Notes: generated from the sequence alone by a model not told the origin. A stretch of DNA of 64,000 nucleotides from Mongoliitalea lutea (GCF_014652135.1 NZ_BMYF01000019.1:1-64000), one strand, 5' to 3'; shown: positions 52,629-61,390, numbered from the stretch's first letter. Program-made: numbers and translations.

Positions 52629-54104
52629 ATGGGAGCTAAAGACGGATTTATGAAGTTTCAGCGGGAATTGCCCCAATCGCGTCCCCCGCAAGAACGAATT
52701 AACGATTACAAAGAAATATATCAGGATTTTGATCAAGATAAGTTAACGAAACAGGCCGCAAGGTGCATGGACTGTGGGGTGCCCTTTTGTCATCAGGGTT
52801 GTCCTCTAGGAAATGTAATTCCAGAGTTTAACGATGCTGTGTATAGGAATGAATGGGAAGAAGCCTATTTTATTTTGAAAAGCACAAATAATTTCCCAGA
52901 GTTCACAGGTAGGATATGTCCAGCACCTTGCGAGTCTTCGTGCGTATTAGGAATCAACAAAGATCCTGTAGCTATCGAGTTGATAGAAAAATCAATCGTG
53001 GAAAAGGCTTACGAAATGGATTTGGTCAAGCCTAATCCTCCCAAAACCCGCACTGGCAAAACAGTAGCAGTGATTGGTTCAGGCCCTGCAGGATTGGCTG
53101 CAGCCGATCAACTCAATCAAGCAGGTCACGAAGTAACTGTCTTTGAAAAAGATAAAAAAGCTGGAGGCCTTCTGCGATATGGTATACCTGATTTCAAATT
53201 GGAGAAATGGGTCATCGATCGCCGTATCCAACTGATGGAAGCAGAAGGTGTGATTTTCAGTAATGGAACAGAGGTAGGCTTCAATATCAAGGCTGAAAAT
53301 ATTTTACGGAATTTTGATGCTGTCCTCATCGCCACCGGAGCACAACAACCAAGATCCCTCAATATCAAAGGTTCTGATTTGAAAGGGGTTCATTTTGCTA
53401 TGGATTTCTTGGGCAAACAAAACCAGGTAATTGGTGGTGAATTGGAAGAAAATCCCATTCATGCCAAAGACAAGCATGTAATCGTCATTGGAGGTGGTGA
53501 TACTGGTTCAGATTGTATCGGTACATCTAATAGACATGGGGCCAAAAGCATTACTCAATTAGAACTCCTTCCTAAGCCACCGCAACAACGGACAGTATTA
53601 AACCCTTGGCCGGAATGGCCCATGACCTTGAAGACTTCTAGTTCTCATGAAGAAGGTGCCGAACGGGTATTTTCTATTTTGACCAAAGAATTTGTTGGAA
53701 ATGCACAGGGAGAAGTAACGGGATTGGTGTTGGTTGATCTTGAGTGGAAAGAGGAAAATGGCCGCATGCAATTTGTGGAGATTCCAGGTACTGAGCGGAC
53801 GATTGATTGTGATTTAGCATTTATTGCTATTGGCTATACAGGTCCTGCGGATAATGGGCTTTTAGGAGCGTTTGGTGTAAAACAATACGAAAATACCTTG
53901 CCTAAGTCCAAAAACTACCAAAGCACAAATGCAAAAGTATTTTTGGCCGGAGATATGCGTAGAGGGCAGTCCTTGGTAGTATGGGCAATATCCGAAGGAA
54001 GAGAAGCCGCAGTGGCTGTGGATGAGTACCTCATGGGAAGCTCCACACTTCCCAAAAAAGATGAAGGTTATTATGAAGTAGAAGAACGCTTCATTGCTGA
54101 GTAA
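52629..54104 (+). CDS. gltD: Glutamate synthase, small (beta) subunit
   Basis: A 491-residue FAD/NADPH protein passing electrons to GltB. Cys-rich N-terminus for two [4Fe-4S] clusters (CMDCGVPFCHQGCPLGNVIP and ICPAPCESSCVLGI), the FAD Rossmann motif VAVIGSGPAGLAAADQL, the NADPH site VIVIGGGDTGSDCIGTS, and a C-terminal GDMRRGQSLVVWAISEGREA. Translationally linked to gltB. Confidence 0.98.
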   Translation: MGAKDGFMKFQRELPQSRPPQERINDYKEIYQDFDQDKLTKQAARCMDCGVPFCHQGCPLGNVIPEFNDAVYRNEWEEAYFILKSTNNFPEFTGRICPAPCESSCVLGINKDPVAIELIEKSIVEKAYEMDLVKPNPPKTRTGKTVAVIGSGPAGLAAADQLNQAGHEVTVFEKDKKAGGLLRYGIPDFKLEKWVIDRRIQLMEAEGVIFSNGTEVGFNIKAENILRNFDAVLIATGAQQPRSLNIKGSDLKGVHFAMDFLGKQNQVIGGELEENPIHAKDKHVIVIGGGDTGSDCIGTSNRHGAKSITQLELLPKPPQQRTVLNPWPEWPMTLKTSSSHEEGAERVFSILTKEFVGNAQGEVTGLVLVDLEWKEENGRMQFVEIPGTERTIDCDLAFIAIGYTGPADNGLLGAFGVKQYENTLPKSKNYQSTNAKVFLAGDMRRGQSLVVWAISEGREAAVAVDEYLMGSSTLPKKDEGYYEVEERFIAE

Positions 54105-54135
54105 GAGATTTAGTTTAGTTAACAGACCCAAAATC

Positions 54136-54168
54136 AAAAAGTGAGACCATTGGTCTCACTTTTTTGTT
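54136..54168 (+). terminator. Terminator of gltBD
   Basis: AAAAAGTGAGACCA (54136-54149) pairs with TGGTCTCACTTTTT (54151-54164), followed by a T-tract. The symmetrical ends also fit the convergent minus-strand gene. Confidence 0.93.
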
Positions 54169-54193
54169 TGTATGCGGCAATCTATCGTTAAAA

Positions 54194-54709
54194 CTAATTC
54201 ATTATTGGGTTTAATTTACTTGTTGGTGGTCCTTTTCTTTTACGCTCTTGGGAACGCTTTCCTTGTGGACGTGCCCCTTCTTCACTCCATCCTCTGCGGT
54301 TTTGCATGCGAGGCCCTTCACCTTGTCTTTCACGGTTTTGCATTTGAGGCACTTGTCCCCTTCGCTGTTGGTTTTGGGCACGCATTTCTTCCCACTTTTC
54401 CTTTTGTTCAGGAGTTAAGACCTCTTGGATGGCATCTCTTTGAGCGCGTTGCTGCTGCATCATTTTTGACCGCATTTGCTCACGCTCCTCTCGGCGGGCT
54501 TCAAATTCTGCTTGCCTTTTGGTGGCATTTTCTAAGTTAATTGCATATACAGCCTCTTGCTGTTCTGCAGTTAGCGCTAATTGTTCCGACATCCGCTCGG
54601 TCATTCGCTTAGCCCTTTCTTCAGGATTTTGGTTTGGTCCTGGACCTCTTTGTGCAAAACCCGCAAAAGAAATCAATAACATCGTGGCAATCAATAATAG
54701 CTTGTTCAT
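54194..54709 (-). CDS. Exported charged helical protein, DUF4890-like
   Basis: A 171-residue secreted protein from ATG 54709. The signal peptide (LLLIATMLLISFAGFAQ) is followed by a strongly charged helical region with two LTxEQ motifs: MSEQLALTAEQQEAVYAIN and IQEVLTPEQKEKWEEMRAQN, like the CpxP/Spy-type periplasmic chaperones. The tail is Arg/Gln/Gly-rich and of low complexity. Assignment to DUF4890 is by pattern only. The start at 54739 is rejected because the signal peptide begins at the second Met. Confidence 0.78.
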   Translation of the reverse strand: MNKLLLIATMLLISFAGFAQRGPGPNQNPEERAKRMTERMSEQLALTAEQQEAVYAINLENATKRQAEFEARREEREQMRSKMMQQQRAQRDAIQEVLTPEQKEKWEEMRAQNQQRRGQVPQMQNRERQGEGPRMQNRRGWSEEGARPQGKRSQERKRKGPPTSKLNPIMN

Positions 54710-55064
54710 GGCTTCAATAGTTTGGTATTTGTGAAACATCTTCGCAAGAAAGCATTACCCGGGATTAGCCATTCTGTATGCGATTTATACTTATTAGACT
54801 AAGCAAAACTGAAGAGGTTTAAAGTAGGCTATGGTTAAAAGTGTTAAGAAAGGTTAAGAAGGGGGGAGTGATTTGATCGGTTGCTGAGCGAGGTCGACGC
54901 CAGTATTTAGAGGTCAACAGTCGACGGACGACTGTCAACAGCTTCGTTTATGGTGGATTACCTATTCACATTTTTACAACCAGAATCCCTACTTGGTTCT
55001 TGGTTCGTGGTACCTTGTACAAAATGATCTTTCTTTAAATTTTGAAAATTAACATACACACTTC
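54710..55064. repeat. Non-coding region with fragments of dispersed repeats
   Basis: 355 bp without a gene. It contains GTCAACAGTCGACGG and CGACTGTCAACAG (54914-54942), which can pair over ACAGTCG/CGACTGT, and AATCCCTACTTGGTTCTTGG (54984-55003), similar to AATCCATACTTGGTATATGG at 62704-62723. The hairpin seen at 2526 and 62570 is absent here. A possible promoter TTTAAATTTTG precedes the ATG at 55065. Confidence 0.55.
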
Positions 55065-55505
55065 ATGAAAAACATCTACTACTTTGGCTATGCCAGTAAT
55101 CTGGATATTGCGACGTTAAATGGGAGGCTTCCAGAGGAGCCAACTTTTATAGGAATTGGCATATTAGCTGACCATGAATTTGAATTCAGTTATCCTAATC
55201 CAGATGGAAGTGCACGGGCAAATATTCAAGAGAAAAGTGAGGCTCAAGTAATTGGCTTGGTGTTTCAAATTTCTGAATCTTCCGTAGCGTATTTCCTCAA
55301 TTCTGAACCTGGTTATGATTTTATAGAGAAGGAAGTCTTGTTGAATACTGAAGTTATTACTGCATACACTTTTCAGTCCGGAATTCGTAGGGAGGGTCTC
55401 ATTCCGAAACAGGATTATGTGGAGACCATTCTCAAGGGAGGGAAAGCCCAAGGAATCTCCGAAGCTTATCTTGCAGAAATCAAGAAGAAATCTCAGATCT
55501 CATAA
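55065..55505 (+). CDS. Gamma-glutamylcyclotransferase-like protein
   Basis: A 146-residue protein with YFGYASNLDI, the substrate-binding YGSNL-type loop, and a candidate catalytic Glu in NSEPGYDFIEKEV. Members cyclise gamma-glutamyl amino acids or peptides to 5-oxoproline. Start ATG 55065. It overlaps the convergent NDH-2 gene by 13 nt at its 3' end. Confidence 0.82.
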   Translation: MKNIYYFGYASNLDIATLNGRLPEEPTFIGIGILADHEFEFSYPNPDGSARANIQEKSEAQVIGLVFQISESSVAYFLNSEPGYDFIEKEVLLNTEVITAYTFQSGIRREGLIPKQDYVETILKGGKAQGISEAYLAEIKKKSQIS

Positions 55506-56833
55506 TCAGGCTCTTCGGTCATCCATTTTCGTTTGAATTCTTTCACGTAGCGAGGCCTGATTAATAGACGTAAACTTGGATCAAACGAAAGATATTTCCA
55601 TGCCCAAGTAAGTAAAATTTCCAATTTATTACGAACACCCAAAATGGCCATTAAATGAACAAAAAGCCATACAAACCATGCAAAAAACCCTCTAAAACTT
55701 ACAAAAGGTAAATCGACTACTGCCATACTTTTACCAACAGTTGCCATGGAGCCTAGATCTCTATACTTAAATGGCTTCCAAGGTTTCCCCTTGAGCTCAT
55801 ACTTAAGGTTATTTGCCAAATTTGAGGCTTGTTGGATCGCTACTTGGGCAACTTGTGGGTGTCCTTTGGGGTATTTTTCATCGATCAATACACATTGATC
55901 ACCCACTACAAAGATATTTTCTGATCCTTTCAATTGGTTGAATTCATTGACCAACAGGCGGCCATTTGGAGCTTTTTGATCTTCAGTGATTCCCTCTAGT
56001 GTATTGGCTTTGATTCCCGCTGCCCATAACAAAGTGACCGTTTTTATCGAAGGTTTGTCTTTTAACTGAACCGTAAATCCATCGTAATCCGTCACCATGG
56101 TGTGCAACATGACTTCTACTCCTAACTTTTGGAGATACTCCAGTGCTTTGTCCCGTGATTTTTCCTTCAATCCAGCCAAAAGACATGGACCTGCTTCAAT
56201 TAAAATTACCCGCATATTCTGAAAGCTAAGTTGAGGATAATCTTTAGGCAAAACTTTGTTTCGTAGTTCTGCAATAGACCCCGCCAATTCTACCCCTGTA
56301 GCACCACCCCCAACAATGACCACATTCATAATCGGTTTACGCTCCTCAGGATCGGCAATATTAACCGCCCGTTCATAGTTGGAAATGATTTTGTTTCGAA
56401 TGTATAAGGCTTCTGAAGTGGATTTCATCGGAGCAGAAAACTTGTGGACATTTGCATTGCCAAAGTAATTGGTGCTTGCTCCTTGGGATAAAATTAGGTA
56501 GTCATAGCTAAGTGTGCCCAGATTTGTCAACAGTAAGTTTTCTTCTTTTTTAATCTGTTGCACGACCGCCATTCTAAAAATGACATTGGGTGTTTTGTGA
56601 AAAGCTCTTCGTAATGGAAAAGAAACTGCATCCGGAGGCAAGGCTGCTGTGGCCACCTGATACAACAAGGGCTGAAACATGTGGTAATTGTTTTTATCCA
56701 ACAATACCACCTGATAACCTGTGTGCGATAGTTTTTGGGCCAGCTTTAATCCGGCAAACCCTCCTCCGACAATTACGATTCGTTTATATACAGGCTTACT
56801 AATATTCGGAATAGGAGTTAAGGGAGTGCTCAT
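55493..56833 (-). CDS. ndh: Type II NADH:quinone oxidoreductase (NDH-2)
   Basis: A 446-residue monotopic FAD enzyme oxidising NADH to feed quinones without proton pumping. First Rossmann RIVIVGGGFAGLKLAQKL (19-36), second VVIVGGGATGVELAGSI (about 172-188), FAD loop NIFVVGDQCV and a C-terminal amphipathic membrane region FFAWFVWLFVHLMAILG (about 387-403). It shares 13 bp with the convergent gene. Divergent from yebC. Confidence 0.93.
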   Translation of the reverse strand: MSTPLTPIPNISKPVYKRIVIVGGGFAGLKLAQKLSHTGYQVVLLDKNNYHMFQPLLYQVATAALPPDAVSFPLRRAFHKTPNVIFRMAVVQQIKKEENLLLTNLGTLSYDYLILSQGASTNYFGNANVHKFSAPMKSTSEALYIRNKIISNYERAVNIADPEERKPIMNVVIVGGGATGVELAGSIAELRNKVLPKDYPQLSFQNMRVILIEAGPCLLAGLKEKSRDKALEYLQKLGVEVMLHTMVTDYDGFTVQLKDKPSIKTVTLLWAAGIKANTLEGITEDQKAPNGRLLVNEFNQLKGSENIFVVGDQCVLIDEKYPKGHPQVAQVAIQQASNLANNLKYELKGKPWKPFKYRDLGSMATVGKSMAVVDLPFVSFRGFFAWFVWLFVHLMAILGVRNKLEILLTWAWKYLSFDPSLRLLIRPRYVKEFKRKWMTEEPDYEI

Positions 56834-56921
56834 ATAGATGGATTTGAGTGTAAAAATGAAATGGTATAAACAAATATAAAAGATTTCTTAATTTTACCGA
56901 GCTTTTAAACAAATACAAACG

Positions 56922-57629
56922 ATGGGAAGAGCATTTGAATTCAGAAAAGAACGAAAGTTTAAACGTTGGAGTAAGATGTCCAAGGTTTTTACCCGCTTGG
57001 GTAAGGAGATAGTCATGGCAGTCAAAGCAGGCGGTCCTGACCCAGCGAATAATACCAAGCTTAGAACTGTAATTCAAAACGCCAAAGGAGCTGCTATGCC
57101 AAAAGATAGGATAGAAGCAGCTATCAAACGTGCCTCCAATAAGGACGAAAAGAATTACGAAGAAATCGTATATGAAGGCTATGGACCTCATGGTATAGCA
57201 GTCATCATTGAAACCTCGACAGATAATACAAACCGAACAGTTGCTAACATTAGAAGCTATTTCACCAAATCCAGTGGCTCTCTAGGTACATCAGGATCGG
57301 TGAGTTTTATGTTTGATAAGAAGGCTGTGTTCCGATTTGCCCAAGGAGCGTTCGATTTGGAAGAAATGGAATTAGATCTGATCGACTTTGGATTGGATGA
57401 AATTGCAGAAAACGAAGGCGAGATTTTCGTATATACGGCATTTGAAGACTTTGGACGCATGCAGAAAGCACTGGAAGATCGAAATATTGACATTACCAAT
57501 GCCGATTTCCAATGGTTCCCTGCTACTACCGTTGAGCTATCTCCCGAGCAAGAAGAAGAAATCAACAAACTAATTGAAAGGCTGGAAGACGATGACGATG
57601 TCAATCAAGTCTTCACCAATATGGCCTAA
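56922..57629 (+). CDS. YebC/PmpR-type protein
   Basis: A 235-residue three-domain protein. N-terminal wording MGRAFEFRKERKFKRWSKMS, then KVFTRLGKEIVMAVKAGG and AKGAAMPKDRIEAAIKRAS, and acidic C-terminal EEEINKLIERLEDDDDVN are diagnostic. Members act as transcription factors or, as shown for some, relieve ribosome stalling at polyproline. Monocistronic. Confidence 0.93.
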   Translation: MGRAFEFRKERKFKRWSKMSKVFTRLGKEIVMAVKAGGPDPANNTKLRTVIQNAKGAAMPKDRIEAAIKRASNKDEKNYEEIVYEGYGPHGIAVIIETSTDNTNRTVANIRSYFTKSSGSLGTSGSVSFMFDKKAVFRFAQGAFDLEEMELDLIDFGLDEIAENEGEIFVYTAFEDFGRMQKALEDRNIDITNADFQWFPATTVELSPEQEEEINKLIERLEDDDDVNQVFTNMA

Positions 57630-57698
57630 TTTTCACCTCAAGGTATTCTGAATAAGCAATCATAGCTCAGTCAGAATACCTTTCACACTTATTTACTC

Positions 57699-58268
57699 AT
57701 GGCATTTCCCAAACGGAAAAACATTCAATCAGAAAAAAGACAGTTTTTAATCATAGTTGGCAGTAAAAACCCTGTAAAGATCAGCTGCACCGACTCAGCC
57801 TTTCACCAGGCTTTTGATGACGCATTCCTAATCGAAGGACTCAATGTTGGCTCTGGAGTTTCCAACCAACCTGTTGGTGATCAGGAGACTTACCAAGGTG
57901 CATTGAACAGGGCTGTGAATTCCAAAGCTGTTTTCCCCGAAGCAGATTACTGGGTAGGTATAGAGGGTGGAATTGAGGAAATCGGCGATGAAATGCAAGC
58001 CTTTGCTTGGGTAGTAATCATCGATAAATCTGGAAAAATTGGAAAAGCAAAAACAGCGACATTCTTCCTGCCTCCGGCAATAACAGCCCTTGTAAAGGGG
58101 GGAATGGAGTTAGGGGAAGCTGATGATCAGTTTTTCCAGCGAGAAAATTCCAAGACGGGAAATGGAGCTGTGGGTATTTTGACCCATGAGCGGATTGATA
58201 GGAAAAATTATTACACACCGGCTGTTATTTTGGCTTTAATTCCATTCTTGAATCCAGAGATTTACTAA
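57699..58268 (+). CDS. Inosine/xanthosine triphosphatase (DUF84, YjjX-like)
   Basis: A 189-residue cytosolic enzyme hydrolysing non-canonical purine NTPs. Motifs: VGSKNPVKISCTDSAF, GVSNQPVGDQETYQGALNRA, DYWVGIEGGIEE and GAVGILTHERIDRKNYYTPA. The gene follows yebC by 69 bp; the pairing is not known to be functional. Confidence 0.88.
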   Translation: MAFPKRKNIQSEKRQFLIIVGSKNPVKISCTDSAFHQAFDDAFLIEGLNVGSGVSNQPVGDQETYQGALNRAVNSKAVFPEADYWVGIEGGIEEIGDEMQAFAWVVIIDKSGKIGKAKTATFFLPPAITALVKGGMELGEADDQFFQRENSKTGNGAVGILTHERIDRKNYYTPAVILALIPFLNPEIY

Positions 58269-58323
58269 AAAGCTGCCTATAATGCATAGATTTTATCAAT
58301 TAGTTTTTCCATTGTATACACAG

Positions 58324-58331
58324 TAATTTTG
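58324..58331 (+). promoter_or_regulatory. Candidate -7 element of thioredoxin gene
   Basis: TAATTTTG, a perfect TAnnTTTG, followed by GC, 24 nt upstream of the ATG at 58356. Confidence 0.5.
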
Positions 58332-58355
58332 CAGTCTCATATTACTAAAACGAAG

Positions 58356-58670
58356 ATGCTACAAGAATTAGAAAACGATACGCTACAGCAGTTTCTTGCT
58401 GATAATGAAAAAGTTATTGTACAATACGGAGCTACTTGGTGTGGCAATTGTCGTATTATGAAGCCAAAAATGAAAAGGCTTGCTGGTGAGTTTGAAGATG
58501 TTAAATTCATCTATGTGGATGCAGAGAAATTTCCAGAATCCAGAAAATTTGCACAGGTAACCAACTTGCCAACCTTTGCTGCTTTCAAGAATGGCACCTT
58601 GGTCAACCAAAATCAAACGAATAAAGAAGAAATCCTAAAAAGCTTGGTTCATGAGATTGCCTCTAATTAA
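58356..58670 (+). CDS. Thioredoxin family protein
   Basis: A 104-residue thioredoxin-fold protein from ATG 58356; a TTG nine codons upstream overlaps the predicted -7 element and is rejected. Active site WCGNCRIMKP (Trp-Cys-Gly-Asn-Cys) differs from WCGPC. cis-Pro in TNLPTFAAFKNG. No signal peptide, so cytosolic. The next small ORF overlaps its last 20 nt. Confidence 0.9.
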   Translation: MLQELENDTLQQFLADNEKVIVQYGATWCGNCRIMKPKMKRLAGEFEDVKFIYVDAEKFPESRKFAQVTNLPTFAAFKNGTLVNQNQTNKEEILKSLVHEIASN

Positions 58671-58908
58671 ACATGTGTTAGCTTTTGTCGAAGCTAATGA
58701 CGAGGACTGGGTAAATGAAACCCTAGAACTACTTGAGCACCTTGCAGATAGTCCTGCATTGAAGGACGAGGAGCTGGAAGTCATTGGTGAACTTATTTCA
58801 AACCTTTACGGTTCTTTAGAAGTTAATCAAATGATTAAATCAGGTCAAGATAAAAAAGAAGCCTTGAATGCATTTATGAAACGCGTTACAGGTTCAATAG
58901 ATAACTAA
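58651..58908 (+). CDS. Small acidic protein, DUF6952-like
   Basis: An 85-residue helical protein starting inside the thioredoxin gene (20-nt overlap). Acidic helix EDWVNETLELLEHLADSP, LEVIGELISNLYGSLEVNQM and ALNAFMKRVTGSID match the small family found next to thioredoxin in Bacteroidota. Function unknown; the fixed pairing suggests a thioredoxin partner or a shared redox role. Confidence 0.8.
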   Translation: MRLPLIKHVLAFVEANDEDWVNETLELLEHLADSPALKDEELEVIGELISNLYGSLEVNQMIKSGQDKKEALNAFMKRVTGSIDN

Positions 58909-58949
58909 AAGCTGAAGTTGTTTGTCACCCTAATACAATGAATGCTAAC

Positions 58950-58977
58950 AAGCCCCTTTTGGGGCTTTATTTTTTTA
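58950..58977 (+). terminator. Terminator of thioredoxin pair
   Basis: AAGCCCC (58950-58956), loop TTTT, GGGGCTT (58961-58967), then ATTTTTTT. Confidence 0.88.
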
Positions 58978-59964
58978 CTGTCGTAAATTCCGTAGGAAAT
59001 TGGTCAGGGCCACTCGCCAATTAGGGTCAGCATCCCAGGTAGGTCCAATGTATAATTCATCCCGTACAATTAGGCGTATGTAATATTTCACTACTATACG
59101 ATTATTTTTTTCAGGATCCGCTACTGGCAAGCCCATACTTTGAAGTAAGTCTGCCTCTCTCCCTTCTACTTTAATCAATTGGAACTGTACGCGGTCAGCA
59201 ATCAATTCCTGATCTGTTTTGGCTGTGGTAAGGTATGCTACTTGGTAAGGATAATATTCTCCAAAAATCTGCTCCAAACTATTACGTTCTTCTGCCTGTT
59301 CAGCCAAAATACTTGCTTCGCTTTTACCCAACAAATCATAGCGGAAATTAGCTAAAACACCAGCTTCTGAAGTTCCACTTGCCAAACGAACCCCTAATTT
59401 GAACACGTCTAAGTTGAGCGGGTTTCTTGGCAAAAATCTTCGCGCAGTAGATGAAGCCATCGCCTGTTCACCTCCCAAAAACTCCGGAACATCCAGTACT
59501 AGGAAGTTTTTGCTGCGGACTGTTCTCCCGATAGCGATTAATTGGTCCACTAGTTCTTCTAGGGTTGGGGCCTCTATACCCCATAATGATGAAGAGCCGA
59601 TAATCTGTTTATTGTTGCTAAAGGAGCCAATATGTAAAAATAATGATCCATTCGGTTTTCGCGTTAAAATAGCGACTGTACTGATTTGACGCTTGGTAAA
59701 TGCTGCCGCATATCCGGCCTGTGTTTCCTCTGATAAGGTCAATCGCTCCAATTCGTAATAGCCTACCGGATCTCCTCCTGCTTCTTTTAAGGCAGGGTGG
59801 ATGGTTTCTGCCAACTCCTGCCATGTAGCCACTGGGCGCGCTTGAGGGGAGTTAGAAATCAGTACAACTGTCTTACCTGCAAAAAACTCTTCCGGTATTC
59901 CTCCTTGGGCATACAATTGGCTGTAAAAGGTAAAAAGAAGAATACTAGTTAAAAGATATTTCAT
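58975..59964 (-). CDS. Exported protein of unknown function
   Basis: A 329-residue protein from ATG 59964 with signal LLTSILLFTFYSQLYAQ. The mature part alternates strands and helices without a recognised domain: KTVVLISNSPQARPVATWQE resembles the start of a nucleotide- or NTPase-like fold, but no Walker motif is present. It ends IGPTWDADPNWRVALTNFL. Its 3' end overlaps the T-tract of the terminator from the other strand by 3 nt. It is divergent from an M28 peptidase, 72 bp apart. Confidence 0.65.
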   Translation of the reverse strand: MKYLLTSILLFTFYSQLYAQGGIPEEFFAGKTVVLISNSPQARPVATWQELAETIHPALKEAGGDPVGYYELERLTLSEETQAGYAAAFTKRQISTVAILTRKPNGSLFLHIGSFSNNKQIIGSSSLWGIEAPTLEELVDQLIAIGRTVRSKNFLVLDVPEFLGGEQAMASSTARRFLPRNPLNLDVFKLGVRLASGTSEAGVLANFRYDLLGKSEASILAEQAEERNSLEQIFGEYYPYQVAYLTTAKTDQELIADRVQFQLIKVEGREADLLQSMGLPVADPEKNNRIVVKYYIRLIVRDELYIGPTWDADPNWRVALTNFLRNLRQ

Positions 59965-60036
59965 TGCAATGTAGGCAGAAGTAAGAGATGTCAGTAATTT
60001 TACGAATATACACAACGAACAAAGTAAATAAATTAT

Positions 60037-60948
60037 ATGAAAAGATTAATCGGATTTCTATTGCTGTTGTTGATTTCTTTCAATCATCAAAGTTTCGGCC
60101 AAAAAATTGACTCAGAGCGCCTCCTTCAAGATTTGCAGTACTTAGCATCTGAAAAACTTGAAGGAAGAAAACCATTGTCTCAGGGAAGTATGATGGCAAG
60201 AGAATATATCCGGGACCGGTTTCGTGAACTTCAACTGACTTCTCAATTCGAAGATTTTACCCAGTTTTTTGATTTTGAAACAAATAGAGGGGGTACCATG
60301 ACTGCTTACGAGGATGCAGCAAACTTAGTCGGCTTTATTCCAGGTTCTTCGAGTGAAAAAATCATAGTTGTAATGGCCCATTACGATCATTTGGGTAAGA
60401 TAAATGATCAAGTGTTTCTAGGGGCTGACGATAATGCTTCCGGTACTGCGGCTGTTTTAGCACTTGCTGAATATTTTGCTGGCAATAGACCTGCACATTC
60501 CATGCTTTTTGCCTTAGTAGATGCAGAAGAAATGGGGCATCATGGCTCAAAAGCTTTAGTGGCAGATTTTCCTTTCCCAATGGAGCAGGTTGCCCTTTGC
60601 ATCAATATGGATATGGTCAGCAGAAGTGATGAGAATGTATTGTGGGCTGTGGGAACCAACAGGTATCCCCAATTGAAACCAATAATCGAACCATTTACCA
60701 AAGGTCAAGCTGTTCAACTGAAAATGGGGCATGATAATAAGGAAATCGATGGTCTTCAGGATTGGACTTTTGCTTCTGACCATGCTGCTTTTCACCGAAA
60801 AGGAGTTCCATTTATATATTTTGGGGTAGATGATCATGAGGACTATCACAAAGTCACCGATACCTTTGAAAATATACAGCCTGAGTTCTTTGTTAATGCT
60901 GTTAATTTAATTTTAAATGCCCTGATTTCCTTGGATGAAAAACTTTAG
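60037..60948 (+). CDS. M28 family metallopeptidase, exported
   Basis: A 303-residue zinc aminopeptidase-like protein with signal LIGFLLLLLISFNHQSFGQ. Metal-binding motifs: VVMAHYDHLG, FLGADDNASGTAAVLALAE, LVDAEEMGHHGSKAL, CINMDMVSR and DHAAFHRKGVPFIYFG. Domain order and length are those of a single-domain M28 enzyme. Followed by a 442-bp gene-free region. Confidence 0.92.
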   Translation: MKRLIGFLLLLLISFNHQSFGQKIDSERLLQDLQYLASEKLEGRKPLSQGSMMAREYIRDRFRELQLTSQFEDFTQFFDFETNRGGTMTAYEDAANLVGFIPGSSSEKIIVVMAHYDHLGKINDQVFLGADDNASGTAAVLALAEYFAGNRPAHSMLFALVDAEEMGHHGSKALVADFPFPMEQVALCINMDMVSRSDENVLWAVGTNRYPQLKPIIEPFTKGQAVQLKMGHDNKEIDGLQDWTFASDHAAFHRKGVPFIYFGVDDHEDYHKVTDTFENIQPEFFVNAVNLILNALISLDEKL

Positions 60949-61390
60949 ATTTATCCAAGAACCATCAAAAGCAAATAAAATTTTGATACGCCCATTTATC
61001 CACCTTCAACTTGGGTTTTGAAAATTTAAAAATCTCATTTCCAAGGAGATATCCACAAAAACACCTTTCCTTGATATCACTTAAACAATTGAAATACAGG
61101 AGATTATGTGTTTAAAAATCAGTAGTGTGGATAAATGTGGATAAATGTGGATAATTTTTTCTTGCTTTTTTAACCCTTTGAATACGATGCGTATGAGGCC
61201 TTTTTTATAAACGGTTAAACCTAAATTGGCTTCACACGTTTGGCATTAGTAATGGTTCGGTAATTTTAAAAATAAAATAAAATTTGGAGACCATTCCCAG
61301 CTATACCTTTTTCGTCGGTTGATGACAGAAAAATGAATTTAGCGCTTGATTTATTATCTTAAAGTTAATTCGAATAGTACAATTTTAACG
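60949..61390. other. DnaA-box cluster in gene-free AT-rich DNA: candidate oriC
   Basis: TGTGGATAA, the perfect DnaA box on the minus strand, occurs at 61126-61134, 61136-61144 and 61146-61154, exactly 10 bp apart and so on one face of the helix. Boxes with one mismatch lie in the other orientation at 60996-61004 (TTATCCACC) and 61049-61057 (ATATCCACA). AT-rich runs follow at about 61153-61172 and 61260-61285. No gene is visible. Coding DNA elsewhere in the window shows isolated matches only. A DnaA titration site or DnaA-regulated promoter for the next gene is the alternative. Confidence 0.6.

Noticed and set aside
54172..54540. 122-codon plus-strand ORF
   Set aside because: It is antisense to the charged exported protein; its hydrophobic composition mirrors the Arg/Glu/Gln-rich codons of the real gene.
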